From assembly GCF_900105355.1 (NCBI RefSeq), contig NZ_FNSC01000001.1:3596001-3660000 (forward strand): 64,000 bases of DNA. Direction: 5' to 3'. The translations under genes were made by a program, and so were the position numbers. This document shows, piece after piece, positions 40,050-48,969 of the stretch; position 1 is the stretch's first letter; each line of letters opens with the position of its first letter. The notes beneath the pieces were generated by a model that was not told where the DNA came from, made no database searches, and was given only the letters and a program-made list of their open reading frames with translations. The stretch is from Pseudomonas anguilliseptica. GTDB taxonomy: Bacteria; Pseudomonadota; Gammaproteobacteria; Pseudomonadales; Pseudomonadaceae.

Positions 40050-42293
40050 ATGGTTCAGGTCAGAGCGCATCAGCCGATCAACGACGACGGCAGCATCAAC
40101 CTTGAAGCCTGGCTCGGGCATGTGCTGAGTGTTGATCCGGCGTTGGATCGTGACGCCTTGCGCGAAGCCTGCGAGTTCGCCCGCGAGGCTGAGCAGCAGG
40201 CCAATGCCGCGAAGAATTTGTGGACTGAGGGCGCGTCGAGTTTCCGCTCCGGTCTGGAAATCGCCGAAATTCTCGCCGACCTCAAGCTCGATCAGGACTC
40301 CCTGGTTGCCGCCGTGATCTACCGCTGCGTACGCGAGGGCAAGGTGCCGTTGGCGCTGGTGCATCAGCGTTTCGGCTCGGTGGTGGCCAAGCTGGTGGAA
40401 GGCGTGTTGCGCATGGCCGCTATCAGCGCCTCCTTGAATCCGCGTGATTCTCTGGTGCTAGGCTCCCAGGCGCAGGTGGAGAACCTGCGCAAGATGCTCG
40501 TGGCCATGGTCGATGATGTGCGCGTGGCGCTGATCAAACTGGCTGAGCGCACCTGCGCGATCCGCGCGGTGAAAGAGGCCGATGACGAGAAGCGCCAGCG
40601 CGTGGCTCGCGAGGTGTTCGACATCTACGCACCGTTGGCTCACCGCCTGGGTATCGGCCATATCAAGTGGGAGCTGGAGGACCTGTCCTTCCGTTATCTG
40701 GAACCCGAGCAGTACAAGCAGATCGCCAAGCTGCTGCATGAGCGCCGGCTGGATCGCGAGCACTACATCAATGAAGTGATGGGTCAGCTGCGCGAGGAGT
40801 TGGAGGCCACCGGGATCAAGGCCGATATCAGCGGTCGGGCCAAACACATCTATTCGATCTGGCGCAAGATGCAGCGCAAAGGCCTGCAGTTCACCCAGAT
40901 CTACGACGTGCGCGCGGTGCGCGTGCTGGTGCCCCAGGTGCGTGATTGCTACACGGCCCTGGGTATCGTGCACACCCTGTGGCGGCACATTCCCAAAGAG
41001 TTCGACGACTACATCGCCAACCCCAAGGAAAATGGCTACCGCTCGCTGCACACCGCCGTGCTCGGTCCGGAAGGAAAGGTGCTGGAAGTGCAGATCCGCA
41101 CCCAGGCCATGCACGAGGAAGCCGAGCTGGGCGTGTGTGCGCACTGGCGCTATAAGGGAACCGACGTCAAAGCCAGCTCCAACCATTACGAAGAGAAGAT
41201 TTCCTGGCTGCGTCAGGTGCTCGAATGGCACGAGGAACTGGGTGATATCGGCGGCCTGGCCGAGCAGCTGCGCGTGGATATCGAGCCGGACCGGGTCTAT
41301 GTGTTCACTCCCGACGGTCACGCCATCGACCTGCCCAAGGGGGCGACGCCGCTGGATTTTGCTTACCGCGTGCACACCGAGATTGGTCACAACTGCCGGG
41401 GCGCGAAGATCAACGGGCGCATCGTGCCGCTCAACTACAGCCTGCAGACCGGCGAGCAGGTAGAGATCATCACCAGCAAGCACGGCACGCCGAGCCGCGA
41501 CTGGCTGAACTCCAACCTGGGTTACGTCACCACCAGTCGGGCGCGGGCAAAGATCGTCCACTGGTTCAAACTGCAGGACCGCGACCAGAACGTCGCCGCA
41601 GGCAAGCAGCAGCTTGAGCGCGAACTGTTGCGTCTTGGCCTGCCGCATGTGGACTTCGAAAAACTGGCCGAGAAGGCCAATATGAAGACCAGCGAGGATC
41701 TGTTTGCCTCCCTCGGTGCCGGTGATCTGCGCCTGGCGCAACTGGTTAACCTGGCGCAACAGCTGGTCGAGCCGGATCGGGTCAACGAGCAGCTCGAACT
41801 GATCCCGCGCAAGGCCTTGGGCTTCAAGCCAGGTAAGCGTGGCGATATCCAGATTCAGGGCGTCGGCAACCTGCTGACGCAGATGGCTGGTTGCTGCCAG
41901 CCGCTGCCGGGCGATCCGATTGTCGGCTATATCACTCTGGGCCGTGGCGTGAGCATCCACCGTCAGGACTGTGCCTCGGTGCTGCAACTTGCCGGGCGTG
42001 AGCCGGAGCGAATTATTCAGGTCAACTGGGGACCGGTGCCGGTGCAGACCTATCCGGTGGAAATTGTTATCAAAGCCTACGACCGTTCCGGTCTGCTGCG
42101 TGACGTGACCCAGGTGTTGCTCAACGAAAAGCTCAATGTGCTGGCGGTGAATACCCGCTCGAACAAGGACGACAACACCGCGTCCATGTCGATCACCGTG
42201 GAGATTCCTGGGCTGGATGCGTTGGGCCGTCTGCTGGGGCGGATTTCCCAATTGCCGAATATTATCGAGGCCCGCCGCCATCGGGTTTCCTGA
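40050..42293 (+). CDS. relA: GTP pyrophosphokinase (ppGpp synthetase I)
   Basis: The protein is 747 residues from ATG 40050 (MVQVRAHQPINDDGS); the track frame begins 12 codons earlier without a ribosome site. It has an HD-like pseudo-hydrolase domain, a synthetase domain (YSIWRKMQRKG, FDDYIANPKENGYRSLHTAV), a TGS domain (VYVFTPDGHAIDLPKGATPL), and zinc-finger and ACT domains at the C-terminus. It makes (p)ppGpp on starved ribosomes. Confidence 0.96.
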   Translation: MVQVRAHQPINDDGSINLEAWLGHVLSVDPALDRDALREACEFAREAEQQANAAKNLWTEGASSFRSGLEIAEILADLKLDQDSLVAAVIYRCVREGKVPLALVHQRFGSVVAKLVEGVLRMAAISASLNPRDSLVLGSQAQVENLRKMLVAMVDDVRVALIKLAERTCAIRAVKEADDEKRQRVAREVFDIYAPLAHRLGIGHIKWELEDLSFRYLEPEQYKQIAKLLHERRLDREHYINEVMGQLREELEATGIKADISGRAKHIYSIWRKMQRKGLQFTQIYDVRAVRVLVPQVRDCYTALGIVHTLWRHIPKEFDDYIANPKENGYRSLHTAVLGPEGKVLEVQIRTQAMHEEAELGVCAHWRYKGTDVKASSNHYEEKISWLRQVLEWHEELGDIGGLAEQLRVDIEPDRVYVFTPDGHAIDLPKGATPLDFAYRVHTEIGHNCRGAKINGRIVPLNYSLQTGEQVEIITSKHGTPSRDWLNSNLGYVTTSRARAKIVHWFKLQDRDQNVAAGKQQLERELLRLGLPHVDFEKLAEKANMKTSEDLFASLGAGDLRLAQLVNLAQQLVEPDRVNEQLELIPRKALGFKPGKRGDIQIQGVGNLLTQMAGCCQPLPGDPIVGYITLGRGVSIHRQDCASVLQLAGREPERIIQVNWGPVPVQTYPVEIVIKAYDRSGLLRDVTQVLLNEKLNVLAVNTRSNKDDNTASMSITVEIPGLDALGRLLGRISQLPNIIEARRHRVS

Positions 42294-42320
42294 GGCGCTT
42301 GCGGCTTAACTGGATTTGCC

Positions 42321-43151
42321 ATGTACCAACTCGACGACCTGCTGCACCTGATGGCCCGCCTGCGCGACCCGCAGCATGGCTGCCCATGGGACCTCAAGCA
42401 GAGCTACGCGACCATCGTGCCGCATACGATTGAAGAGGCCTACGAGGTGGCCGATGCTATCGAGCGCGGCGATTTTGATCATCTGCCCGGCGAGCTGGGC
42501 GATCTGCTGTTTCAGGTGGTGTATTACAGCCAGTTGGCCCGTGAAGAAGGGCGCTTCGAGTTTGCCCAGGTGGTCGATGGCATCACCACCAAGCTGATTC
42601 GCCGCCATCCTCATGTATTCCCCGATGGCGATCTGTATGGCGCGGTAGATGTGGCCAAGCTGGAAGAGGCCGCGGTCAAGCAGCGCTGGGAAGCGATCAA
42701 GGCCGAAGAGCGTGCCGAGAAGGCCACTGCCCCTGAGCAACTCTCGCTGCTTGACGACGTGCCCACGGCGCTGCCGTCGCTAAGCCGGGCAATCAAGTTG
42801 CAGAAGCGCGCCGCCCAGGTCGGCTTCGACTGGCCTGAAGCCTTGCCGGTGGTGGACAAGGTGCGCGAAGAGCTGGATGAAGTGCTCGAAGCCATGAGCG
42901 AGAACGACCCTGAGGCGATTGGCGAAGAAATCGGTGACCTGCTGTTTGTGGTCAGCAATCTGGCCCGGCACCTCAAGGTCGATCCGGAAACTGCTCTGCG
43001 TGCGGCCAACGCCAAGTTCGAACGGCGTTTTCGTTTTATCGAGCAGGCATTGCGCGAAGCGGGGCGCAGCATGGAAGATTGCGCCTTGGATGAATTGGAC
43101 ACGCTCTGGGGCGAAGCCAAGAAACTGGAAAAGCACTCCCCGAGTTGCTGA
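42321..43151 (+). CDS. mazG: Nucleoside triphosphate pyrophosphohydrolase MazG
   Basis: The protein is 276 residues with two MazG domains. The metal-binding Glu/Asp sets are in EEAYEVADAIERGDFDHLPG with ELGDLLFQVVY, and in EELDEVLEAM with EEIGDLLFVVSN. It hydrolyses NTPs to NMPs and may temper ppGpp responses; it lies just after relA, as in relatives. Confidence 0.95.
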   Translation: MYQLDDLLHLMARLRDPQHGCPWDLKQSYATIVPHTIEEAYEVADAIERGDFDHLPGELGDLLFQVVYYSQLAREEGRFEFAQVVDGITTKLIRRHPHVFPDGDLYGAVDVAKLEEAAVKQRWEAIKAEERAEKATAPEQLSLLDDVPTALPSLSRAIKLQKRAAQVGFDWPEALPVVDKVREELDEVLEAMSENDPEAIGEEIGDLLFVVSNLARHLKVDPETALRAANAKFERRFRFIEQALREAGRSMEDCALDELDTLWGEAKKLEKHSPSC

Positions 43152-43290
43152 GCCCGCAGGGTGGATGACGCTCTTTTTATCCACCATCGGCAGGCACACG
43201 CTGGATGGTGAGGCGTAATCCAACGTGCGAATAGCGCGTCACGGTTGTGCTGGGTACGCCACTTAATATTGAAGGTTGGAAAGGTAGGTT

Positions 43291-43830
43291 ATGGCTCTCT
43301 CACTACGCGATCAGTTGCTTAAAGCCGGGCTGGTCAACGAAAAGCAGGCCAAGCAGGCCGGCAAGCAGCAGCAGAAACAACAGCGCCTGGTGCATAAAGG
43401 TCAGGCCGAGAAGGACGAATCGCAAAAGCTTGCCGCCCAGCAGGCCATGGCCGAAAAGGCCGCGCGTGATCAGGAGCTGAATCGTCAGCAGCAGGAAAAG
43501 ATCGAGCAGAAGGCCCGTGCCGCTCAGATCAAGCAACTGATTGAAGTCTCGCGTCTGCCCAAGCTGATCACCGAGGATTACTACAACTTCGTCGACGACA
43601 AAAAGGTCAAGCGCCTGTCGGTCAACACCCTGATGCGCAACAAACTCAGCAGCGGCTCACTGGCCATCGTGCGTCACGGCGGCGGCTACGAAGTGATCCC
43701 GCGCGAGGCCGCACTGAAGATTCAGGAGCGCGACGCCCAGCGCGTGGTGCTGCTCAACACCCCGACCGAAGCACCGGATGCCGATGATCCGTACGCGGCC
43801 TACCAGGTGCCCGATGATCTGATGTGGTGA
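43291..43830 (+). CDS. DUF2058 (YaiL-like) protein
   Basis: The protein is 179 residues. A highly charged coiled-coil-like N-terminus (LLKAGLVNEKQAKQAGKQQQ, rich in Lys, Gln and Glu) leads to a compact C-terminal domain with YYNFVDDKKVKRL and GGGYEVIPREAA. This is the DUF2058 family, of unknown nucleic-acid-linked role. AGGTAGG precedes the ATG. The IS630 copy 2 lies 48 bp downstream. Confidence 0.88.
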   Translation: MALSLRDQLLKAGLVNEKQAKQAGKQQQKQQRLVHKGQAEKDESQKLAAQQAMAEKAARDQELNRQQQEKIEQKARAAQIKQLIEVSRLPKLITEDYYNFVDDKKVKRLSVNTLMRNKLSSGSLAIVRHGGGYEVIPREAALKIQERDAQRVVLLNTPTEAPDADDPYAAYQVPDDLMW

Positions 43831-43878
43831 GTACCTTGGCGTGACAGAGCCTTGCTCTAGCACTGTGCACGGCCGCTA

Positions 43879-45062
43879 GTGGCCTGTCTGGTTAATCCAA
43901 TAACTCATTCCGAATTACGGCCAGCTTTGCTCGATGCACGGAGCTGATAATCGACTCAGCCGTTTTGCTCCAGCGGAACGGCTTAGCCGAATGTTCGTTA
44001 TGAGCCTCAATGAAGCGACGTATCGCCGCTCTCAGGTCAGCCACGCTGCTGAAGGCATCACGATAAAGCGCCCGTCTTTCCAGTTGCGCAAACCAGCCCT
44101 CCACGGCGTTCAGCCACGAGGCGCTGGTCGGTGTGAAGTGCAGCTTGAAACGGGGATGCTTCTCCAGCCATTCCCTGACGGCAGCGGTCTTGTGAGTCGA
44201 GCTGTTGTCCAGAATTACATGCAGGTCCAGCTCGGCGGGGGTGCTGCGGTCGATCTGTCGAAGGAACTCCAAAAACTCCTTGGCCCTGTGCCGCTGGGTG
44301 ATACGGCCGATGACCTTACCCGTCAGGATGTCAAAGGCTGCGTACAGACTGGCCGTACCGTGGCGCTTATAGTCATGCGTCCGCCGCTCAATCTGCCCGG
44401 GCTTGAGCGGCAGCATGGGCTGTGTGCGGTCCAGCGCCTGGATCTGTGTTTTTTCGTCAACAGATAGCACCAGGGCGTTGTCGGGCGGATTCAAATAGAG
44501 CCCGACGACATCGACCACTTTGTCTGCAAAGTGCGGGTCGTTACTGATCTTGAAGGTTTTCAACCGGTGCGGCTTGAGGTCGGCAGCAGCCCACACCTGT
44601 GCGACCTGCCAGATGCTGACCCCAGCGTACTTGGCCATCAACCGTAGGCTCCAGTGGGTAGCTTCGCGCGGGACTCGCTGGGTCGTCAGCGTCAGGATTT
44701 CCTTGATCTTCGCTTCGTTGAGCTTGCGAGGCGCTCCACTGCGCCGCAGGTCACTCAGCCCCTCCAGACCGGTCTCCTGGTAGCGTTTACGCCATTTGAA
44801 GACCACTGGCGCAGAGACTTGCAGCTGCTCGCTGATCTCCTTGGGCGTGAGACCGTTGGCCAGCAGCAACAGAATTCTGGCCCGCTGGCCGATGCTCTGA
44901 GGCAGCGATCCCATGCGTAACCAGCCTTGCAGCATGTCGGCATCACTGGGACTCAAGAAGAATGGGGCTGCTGGCCGGGCCATATGGGAGCTCAATTCAT
45001 GACGATAGAGCGCGCAGTATACTGGCCCGACATTGGATTAACGAATTTTACAGACAGCTCGC
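43879..45062 (-). mobile_element. IS630-family insertion sequence, copy 2
   Basis: The element is 1184 bp, flanked by TA at 43877-43878 and 45063-45064. It is the same length as copy 1 and in the opposite orientation. The outermost bases of the transposase-upstream end differ between copies (GCGAGCTGTCTG here against ATGAACTGTCTG). Confidence 0.88.
43892..44995 (-). CDS. IS630-family transposase, copy 2
   Basis: The 367-residue translation is identical to the transposase at 305-1408, with the same helix-turn-helix and DDE residues (see that entry). A few silent or near-silent base differences exist between the copies (for example TTCATTGAAG against TTCATTGAGG near the 3' end). Confidence 0.92.
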   Translation of the reverse strand: MSSHMARPAAPFFLSPSDADMLQGWLRMGSLPQSIGQRARILLLLANGLTPKEISEQLQVSAPVVFKWRKRYQETGLEGLSDLRRSGAPRKLNEAKIKEILTLTTQRVPREATHWSLRLMAKYAGVSIWQVAQVWAAADLKPHRLKTFKISNDPHFADKVVDVVGLYLNPPDNALVLSVDEKTQIQALDRTQPMLPLKPGQIERRTHDYKRHGTASLYAAFDILTGKVIGRITQRHRAKEFLEFLRQIDRSTPAELDLHVILDNSSTHKTAAVREWLEKHPRFKLHFTPTSASWLNAVEGWFAQLERRALYRDAFSSVADLRAAIRRFIEAHNEHSAKPFRWSKTAESIISSVHRAKLAVIRNELLD

Positions 45063-45064
45063 TA

Positions 45065-45200
45065 GGCGGTTTACAGCTGCGTTGATAGCTGTACGTGAAG
45101 CGCGGGAAATGGCCATATCACCCAATGAGCTTGCTAGCCGTCCACTTGGCCCCTGCTACCCCATGCATGGATGTTACGCCAGCGTGGTGTTTTACAGGGT
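45065..45200. other. Short non-coding remnant between IS630 copy 2 and the DUF1194 gene end
   Basis: About 135 bp with no supported gene. It lies downstream of the native stop of the disrupted DUF1194 gene. Confidence 0.5.
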
Positions 45201-45230
45201 TCAGGCTTTAAGTATCGCCGCGGGCTCTAG
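45201..45230 (-). other. Detached 3' end of the DUF1194 gene, cut off by IS5 copy B
   Basis: Removing the IS5 element and one CTAG duplicate restores the frame YRDKLEPAAILKA followed by TGA at 45201-45203. The native C-terminus is therefore nine residues longer after the DKL segment. Confidence 0.75.
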
Positions 45231-46422
45231 GGAAACCCTGAAGAAGACTTCCTGAATTTGGCAAAATACCTGAACTCCACCCGCCGAGTTTTCCGATGAA
45301 GCAGATGACCTTCGCCGACGCCGAGTACGCCGGCAAGCGCAAGCAAACCCGCAAAGAGCTGTTCCTGATCGAGATGGATCAGGTTGTGCCGTGGAAGGGT
45401 TTGATTGCCTTGATCGAACCGCATTACCCCAAGGGTGAAGGCGGACGTCCAGCCTATCCGCTGATGGCGATGTTACGGGTTCATTTGATGCAGAACTGGT
45501 TCGGCTACAGCGACCCGGCGATGGAGGAGGCTCTGTACGAGACCACCATCCTGCGCCAGTTTGCGGGTCTGAGCCTGGAGCGCATTCCCGACGAAACCAC
45601 CATCCTCAACTTCCGCCGATTGCTGGAGAAACACGAACTGGCTGCGGGCATCTTGGCCGTCATCAATGGCTATTTGGGTGACCGCGGTTTGTCATTGCGC
45701 CAAGGCACCATCGTCGATGCCACGCTGATCAATGCGCCGAGTTCGACCAAGAACAAGGACGGTAAGCGTGACCCGGAAATGCACCAGACCAAGAAGGGAA
45801 ACCAGTATTACTTCGGCATGAAGGCGCACATCGGCGTCGATGACGAGTCGGGTTTAGTGCATAGCGTGATCGGCACGGCAGCCAATGTTGCAGACGTTAC
45901 TCAGGTCGACAAGCTGCTACACGGCAAAGAAAACATGGTGGGTGCCGACGCGGGTTACACCGGCGTAGAGAAGCGGCCAGAACATGAAGGCCGTGAAGTG
46001 ATCTGGCAGATCGCAGCCCGCCGCAGTACGTACAACACGTTGAGTAAGCGCAGCGCGCTGTACAAAGCCAAGCGCAAGATCGAGAAGGCCAAGGCGCAAG
46101 TTCGCGCCAAGGTCGAGCACCCGTTCCGGGTGATCAAGCGTCAGTTCGGTTATGTGAAGACGCGTTTCCGTGGCCTGGCCAAAAACACCGCACAACTGGT
46201 AACGCTGTTCGCCCTGTCGAACCTGTGGATGGCCCGTCGACATTTGCTGACGAATGCAGGAGAGGTGCGCCTGTAATGTGGGAAATGACCGCTGCGAGGT
46301 GCTCGCGGCGGCCAGAAACACCGAAATGAGCGGATGACTTGATCGTTTTTGATCAGTTTTCCGCTTTCAAAATCAGCGGAGGCTGAAGTTGACCGGAAAT
46401 ACAGGGCTACTTCAGACCATCC
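45231..46422 (+). mobile_element. IS5-family insertion sequence, copy B
   Basis: The element is 1192 bp with perfect CTAG duplications at 45227-45230 and 46423-46426, as expected for the IS5 subgroup. The ends are GGAAACCCTGAAG and, reversed, GGATGGTCTGAAG. It is inverted relative to copy A at 3259-4450. Confidence 0.9.
45296..46276 (+). CDS. IS5-family transposase (copy B)
   Basis: The protein is 326 residues with the same DUF772 and DDE domains as copy A. It differs at scattered positions (NTLSKRSAL against KKLGKSSPL). The frame and catalytic Asp, Asp, Glu are intact. Confidence 0.92.
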   Translation: MKQMTFADAEYAGKRKQTRKELFLIEMDQVVPWKGLIALIEPHYPKGEGGRPAYPLMAMLRVHLMQNWFGYSDPAMEEALYETTILRQFAGLSLERIPDETTILNFRRLLEKHELAAGILAVINGYLGDRGLSLRQGTIVDATLINAPSSTKNKDGKRDPEMHQTKKGNQYYFGMKAHIGVDDESGLVHSVIGTAANVADVTQVDKLLHGKENMVGADAGYTGVEKRPEHEGREVIWQIAARRSTYNTLSKRSALYKAKRKIEKAKAQVRAKVEHPFRVIKRQFGYVKTRFRGLAKNTAQLVTLFALSNLWMARRHLLTNAGEVRL

Positions 46423-46996
46423 CTAGTTTGTCCCGGTACCAAAAAAACCAGCCTAAGAGGCCAAGTAGGCCTAACTGGCCTTGCCAGGGGATGTCCTCAA
46501 TGGGCGCGGGAAGGGCGGCTTCAGGCACATGGCTCCCATCTATTTCTGCGGCCAGTTTTAGCTCCAGTGCTTGGCCGAAGTCACTGAACGTGTCTGCGTT
46601 CATGACAAAGGCATTGGTGCCGTCGGCGACATTATCTACATACCACTGTTGCAGTTCTCCGGCGGCGTAGTCCTGGCCAATGGTAATGCCGTTGATGGTG
46701 TCGATCCCTTGCGCCAGCGCCGCATCGCGCGCCTCTGCGGTGCTGAAACCGCTGTTCTGTATGCCATCGCCAGACACATCAATGACTTGCCGGGTTCCCT
46801 CAAAGCCATTGTCGGCGAACAACCCGGCCCCGTAGAGCAGGGCTGAGCCGGGTGCAGTCATATTGCTGTAGGGGCGTAACATATTGGCCAGGGTGTAAGT
46901 GAAGTTGTTGATCGCCTCGGTGCTGTCGAGCAGGGTCCACTCCGTTACGCTGGTTTGCTGGTTGGCACCGCTCCACATGACCATCAGCGCCAACAC
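46412..46996 (-). pseudogene. DUF1194 (vWA-like) exported protein, 5' half deleted, 3' tail replaced by IS5
   Basis: The surviving 194 residues carry the DUF1194 core: MVMWSGANQQTSVTEW, GTRQVIDVSGDGIQNSG and AQGIDTINGITIG. The N-terminus, which would hold the signal peptide and the vWA metal site, is missing. An in-frame TAA lies directly before the GTG at 46996. The C-terminus has a Pro-rich stretch (ALPAPIEDIPWQ), a hydrophobic run (LGLLGLLGWFFWY) and basic residues (RDK), a layout like exosortase sorting tails. The last residues are IS5-derived. The gene diverges from an exosortase-like fragment with which it shares the breakpoint. Confidence 0.78.
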
Positions 46997-47284
46997 TTAA
47001 TGGCAGTATTGGCTATCAGTGTGGTTGGAGACCTGGTGCGACTGGGCGCAATGGCGTTGGATGCAGACGTTTATGCCTTGTTGCATGAAGGCACGACAGC
47101 GGTTGCTTACCAATGGCTGCTGCTACTTATGTGTGGATATTGGCTGTTACATGACGCCAAGGCCCCCTGTTTCAACGGTCAGTGCTATGAATGCCGCACG
47201 CACGTGGCTTTTTCCGGTGCTGACATTGTTGATCGCGCTGTTTATTGTCATGCAGCGGGAGCCGCAAGCGCTGACATCGCCTGA
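46997..47284 (+). pseudogene. C-terminal fragment of an exosortase-like membrane protease/transpeptidase
   Basis: The frame reads MAVLAISVVGDLVRLGAMAL, then YALLHEGTTAVAYQWLLLLM. This resembles the last two helices of exosortases, where an (N)xxR Arg and an LHExxG His complete the Cys-Arg-His site. The part with the catalytic Cys is absent. The fragment begins where the DUF1194 gene is also cut. Its 3' end overlaps the next gene by about 100 bases, so the native stop may have been earlier, with a further frame change. Confidence 0.5.
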
Positions 47285-47621
47285 ATCTGTACAAACGGCC
47301 GTATTGGCTCAGTTGGCTGAACAGGGTTGGCAATGGAAAGGGAATGGGCGAACTCGCCATGCGGGTCTCTACCGGCTGCTGCTGCTCGAACACATGGCGT
47401 GCAAGGAACCGGCCTACCTCATCGTCAACCACAGTGGCAGTGAGACCCAGGGCAGTCTTGCTTTTGCGCGAGTGACGCACCGTATTGAGTGCCGCTTGAA
47501 TGGTCAGGCGTATGCCACGTACCCGACGTTTTATCGTGAACTGTTGGCGGTTTGGACGCGTTTGGGCAGGGCTGCGCCATTACTCGACTACTGGATTGCG
47601 CTGCCGGTCCACTGTCGGTGA
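47187..47621 (+). CDS. Hypothetical membrane-anchored protein, possibly exosortase-associated
   Basis: The protein is 144 residues from ATG 47187 (MNAARTWLFPVLTLLIALF). One N-terminal transmembrane helix leads to a periplasmic domain with QLAEQGWQWKGNGRTRHAG, LLEHMACKEPAYLIVNHSG and two further Cys. I recognise no family. Its position right after the exosortase-like fragment suggests an exosortase-associated protein. The 121 bp after it up to the epimerase stop show no gene. Confidence 0.6.
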   Translation: MNAARTWLFPVLTLLIALFIVMQREPQALTSPESVQTAVLAQLAEQGWQWKGNGRTRHAGLYRLLLLEHMACKEPAYLIVNHSGSETQGSLAFARVTHRIECRLNGQAYATYPTFYRELLAVWTRLGRAAPLLDYWIALPVHCR

Positions 47622-47742
47622 TGTGCTCTAAATCCTCGGCGTTATGTTCGGAGGTACTCGCTCATGCAGTCGCCTTCTGGCTTGCGCTGGGCCGCTGCGT
47701 GCAGCCCAGTGCCCGTGTACCCGCTTAACCCGCATGCAGGTA

Positions 47743-48717
47743 TTAACAGGCTTGTTGGCTGGCCAATTGGCTAAGTAAGCCCTGATAGCGAGCCAGGGTT
47801 TTTTCTGAGCCCAGGGCCAGAGGGGTCAATGAGGTTAAACCAAGCACTTGGTTGATGCGTTGCGGACTGCCTATCAGGCAGTCCGCAGCACTGGCGCGCG
47901 TTGGGGCTTGCATAACCAGATTGATACCGTGGTGCAATTGGCTCAGCAAGCGAGCTACTTCATTCGTGCTGTGCCCGCAACCGGTACAGGCATTCAGCAG
48001 GGGAGCTTGCTCACTGGCAATACTCATGGCCGCACTGAGCATGCCCACTGCATCATCGATATAGAGGTAGTCGCGTATTTGATGGCCGCTGCCCTCAATA
48101 AGCAGGGGGCGACCTTGTACCAGGCTGCAGGCAAAGCGCGATACCACACTGTCACTGTCACTGTCACTGTGGCTGCCGGTGGCCGCGCCAGGGCCGTACA
48201 CGTTAAACAAGCGCAGAATACAACTGGCGATGCCGTATTCGCGACTGTACTGCTGTATTTGCAGTTCACTGCAGCGTTTATCGCTACCAATGCTGTTCAA
48301 CGGCGTGGTTGGGTGATCTTCGCTGACCTGCAGAAAACCAGGGTTGCCGTAGACTTCAGCGGTTGAGGCGTACACCAGTTTGATGGCGCGCTGGCGATCA
48401 ATTCGCTGCAAGCAGTTGAGTAAACTAAACGTGCTGCCAAAGTTCATTTCATGGGCGGTAATGCCTTGTGGCGGTTTTTGATTCAGGCTATTGAGTGCCG
48501 CCAGGTGAAATACGCCATCTGCGTCACGCAAGTACTCCTCTAGCAGTAACTGGCTACGGCAATCGCCTTGGATAAAGTCCACCGCTGTGGGTAAGTCGTT
48601 GGCGTGGCTGGTTGTCAGGTTGTCGATGATGCGTACTTGGTGGCCTTGGCTTAACAGGTGCTGTGTCAAATGCCGTCCAATAAAACCGCAGCCGCCGGTA
48701 ATCAGATAAGTTGCCAT
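47743..48717 (-). CDS. NAD-dependent epimerase/dehydratase-like SDR, catalytic Tyr replaced
   Basis: The protein is 324 residues from ATG 48717 (MATYLITGGCGFIGRHLTQH), with GGAGA upstream. The Rossmann GGxGFIG and the NVYGPGAA and RDYLYIDD segments place it with UDP-sugar epimerases/dehydratases. The YxxxK motif reads SIGSDK: Ile stands where the catalytic Tyr belongs (codon at 48289-48291), while Lys is kept. A (DS)n insert follows GPGAATGSH, encoded by four CACTGT hexamers. It may bind sugar nucleotide without normal epimerisation. It diverges from the glycosyltransferase operon. Confidence 0.82.
   Translation of the reverse strand: MATYLITGGCGFIGRHLTQHLLSQGHQVRIIDNLTTSHANDLPTAVDFIQGDCRSQLLLEEYLRDADGVFHLAALNSLNQKPPQGITAHEMNFGSTFSLLNCLQRIDRQRAIKLVYASTAEVYGNPGFLQVSEDHPTTPLNSIGSDKRCSELQIQQYSREYGIASCILRLFNVYGPGAATGSHSDSDSDSVVSRFACSLVQGRPLLIEGSGHQIRDYLYIDDAVGMLSAAMSIASEQAPLLNACTGCGHSTNEVARLLSQLHHGINLVMQAPTRASAADCLIGSPQRINQVLGLTSLTPLALGSEKTLARYQGLLSQLASQQAC
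48147..48170. repeat. Four tandem CACTGT hexamers inside the epimerase-like gene
   Basis: Four exact 6-bp units encode Asp-Ser repeats on the minus strand. The unit is a multiple of three, so copy-number change alters loop length without breaking the frame. Confidence 0.9.
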
Positions 48718-48943
48718 GATCGTATCTCCAGATAGCCATGAGGGCATGGGTCTCTTTGCAAATAGGTCGCCAAACATTGAGCTGAACCTCTGCGACCTGC
48801 TGCCTGGGGACTTTCAGAGCAGTGACCTATCGATCAATCGCGGCACTTCGCAAATTGCAATGCGTTGTGCAATGCGTAATAGGCGCGGTGTCCTATAACC
48901 GCCGCTTAATGTTATCAGAATGCTGGCCTGCTTCTTGCGATGT

Positions 48944-48960
48944 CTCCTCGCAGCGAGGAG
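48944..48960 (+). promoter_or_regulatory. Hairpin burying the ribosome-binding site of the first glycosyltransferase gene
   Basis: CTCCTCGC-A-GCGAGGAG is a near-perfect inverted repeat whose right arm is the Shine-Dalgarno sequence (GAGGAG) of the gene starting at 48970. In mRNA the site could be sequestered. Confidence 0.6.
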
Positions 48961-48969
48961 GACAACAGC

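Noticed and set aside
40458..42281. 607-codon open frame opposite relA
   Set aside because: Same cause: relA is complete on the plus strand and the antisense product has no recognisable domain.
47019..47186. Upstream extension of the 144-residue membrane protein
   Set aside because: The extension is Cys/Trp-rich without family likeness and overlaps the exosortase-like frame; ATG 47187 directly precedes a proper membrane anchor.
48147..48170. CRISPR-like repeats
   Set aside because: The units are 6-bp direct repeats without spacers; I found no CRISPR array in the window.
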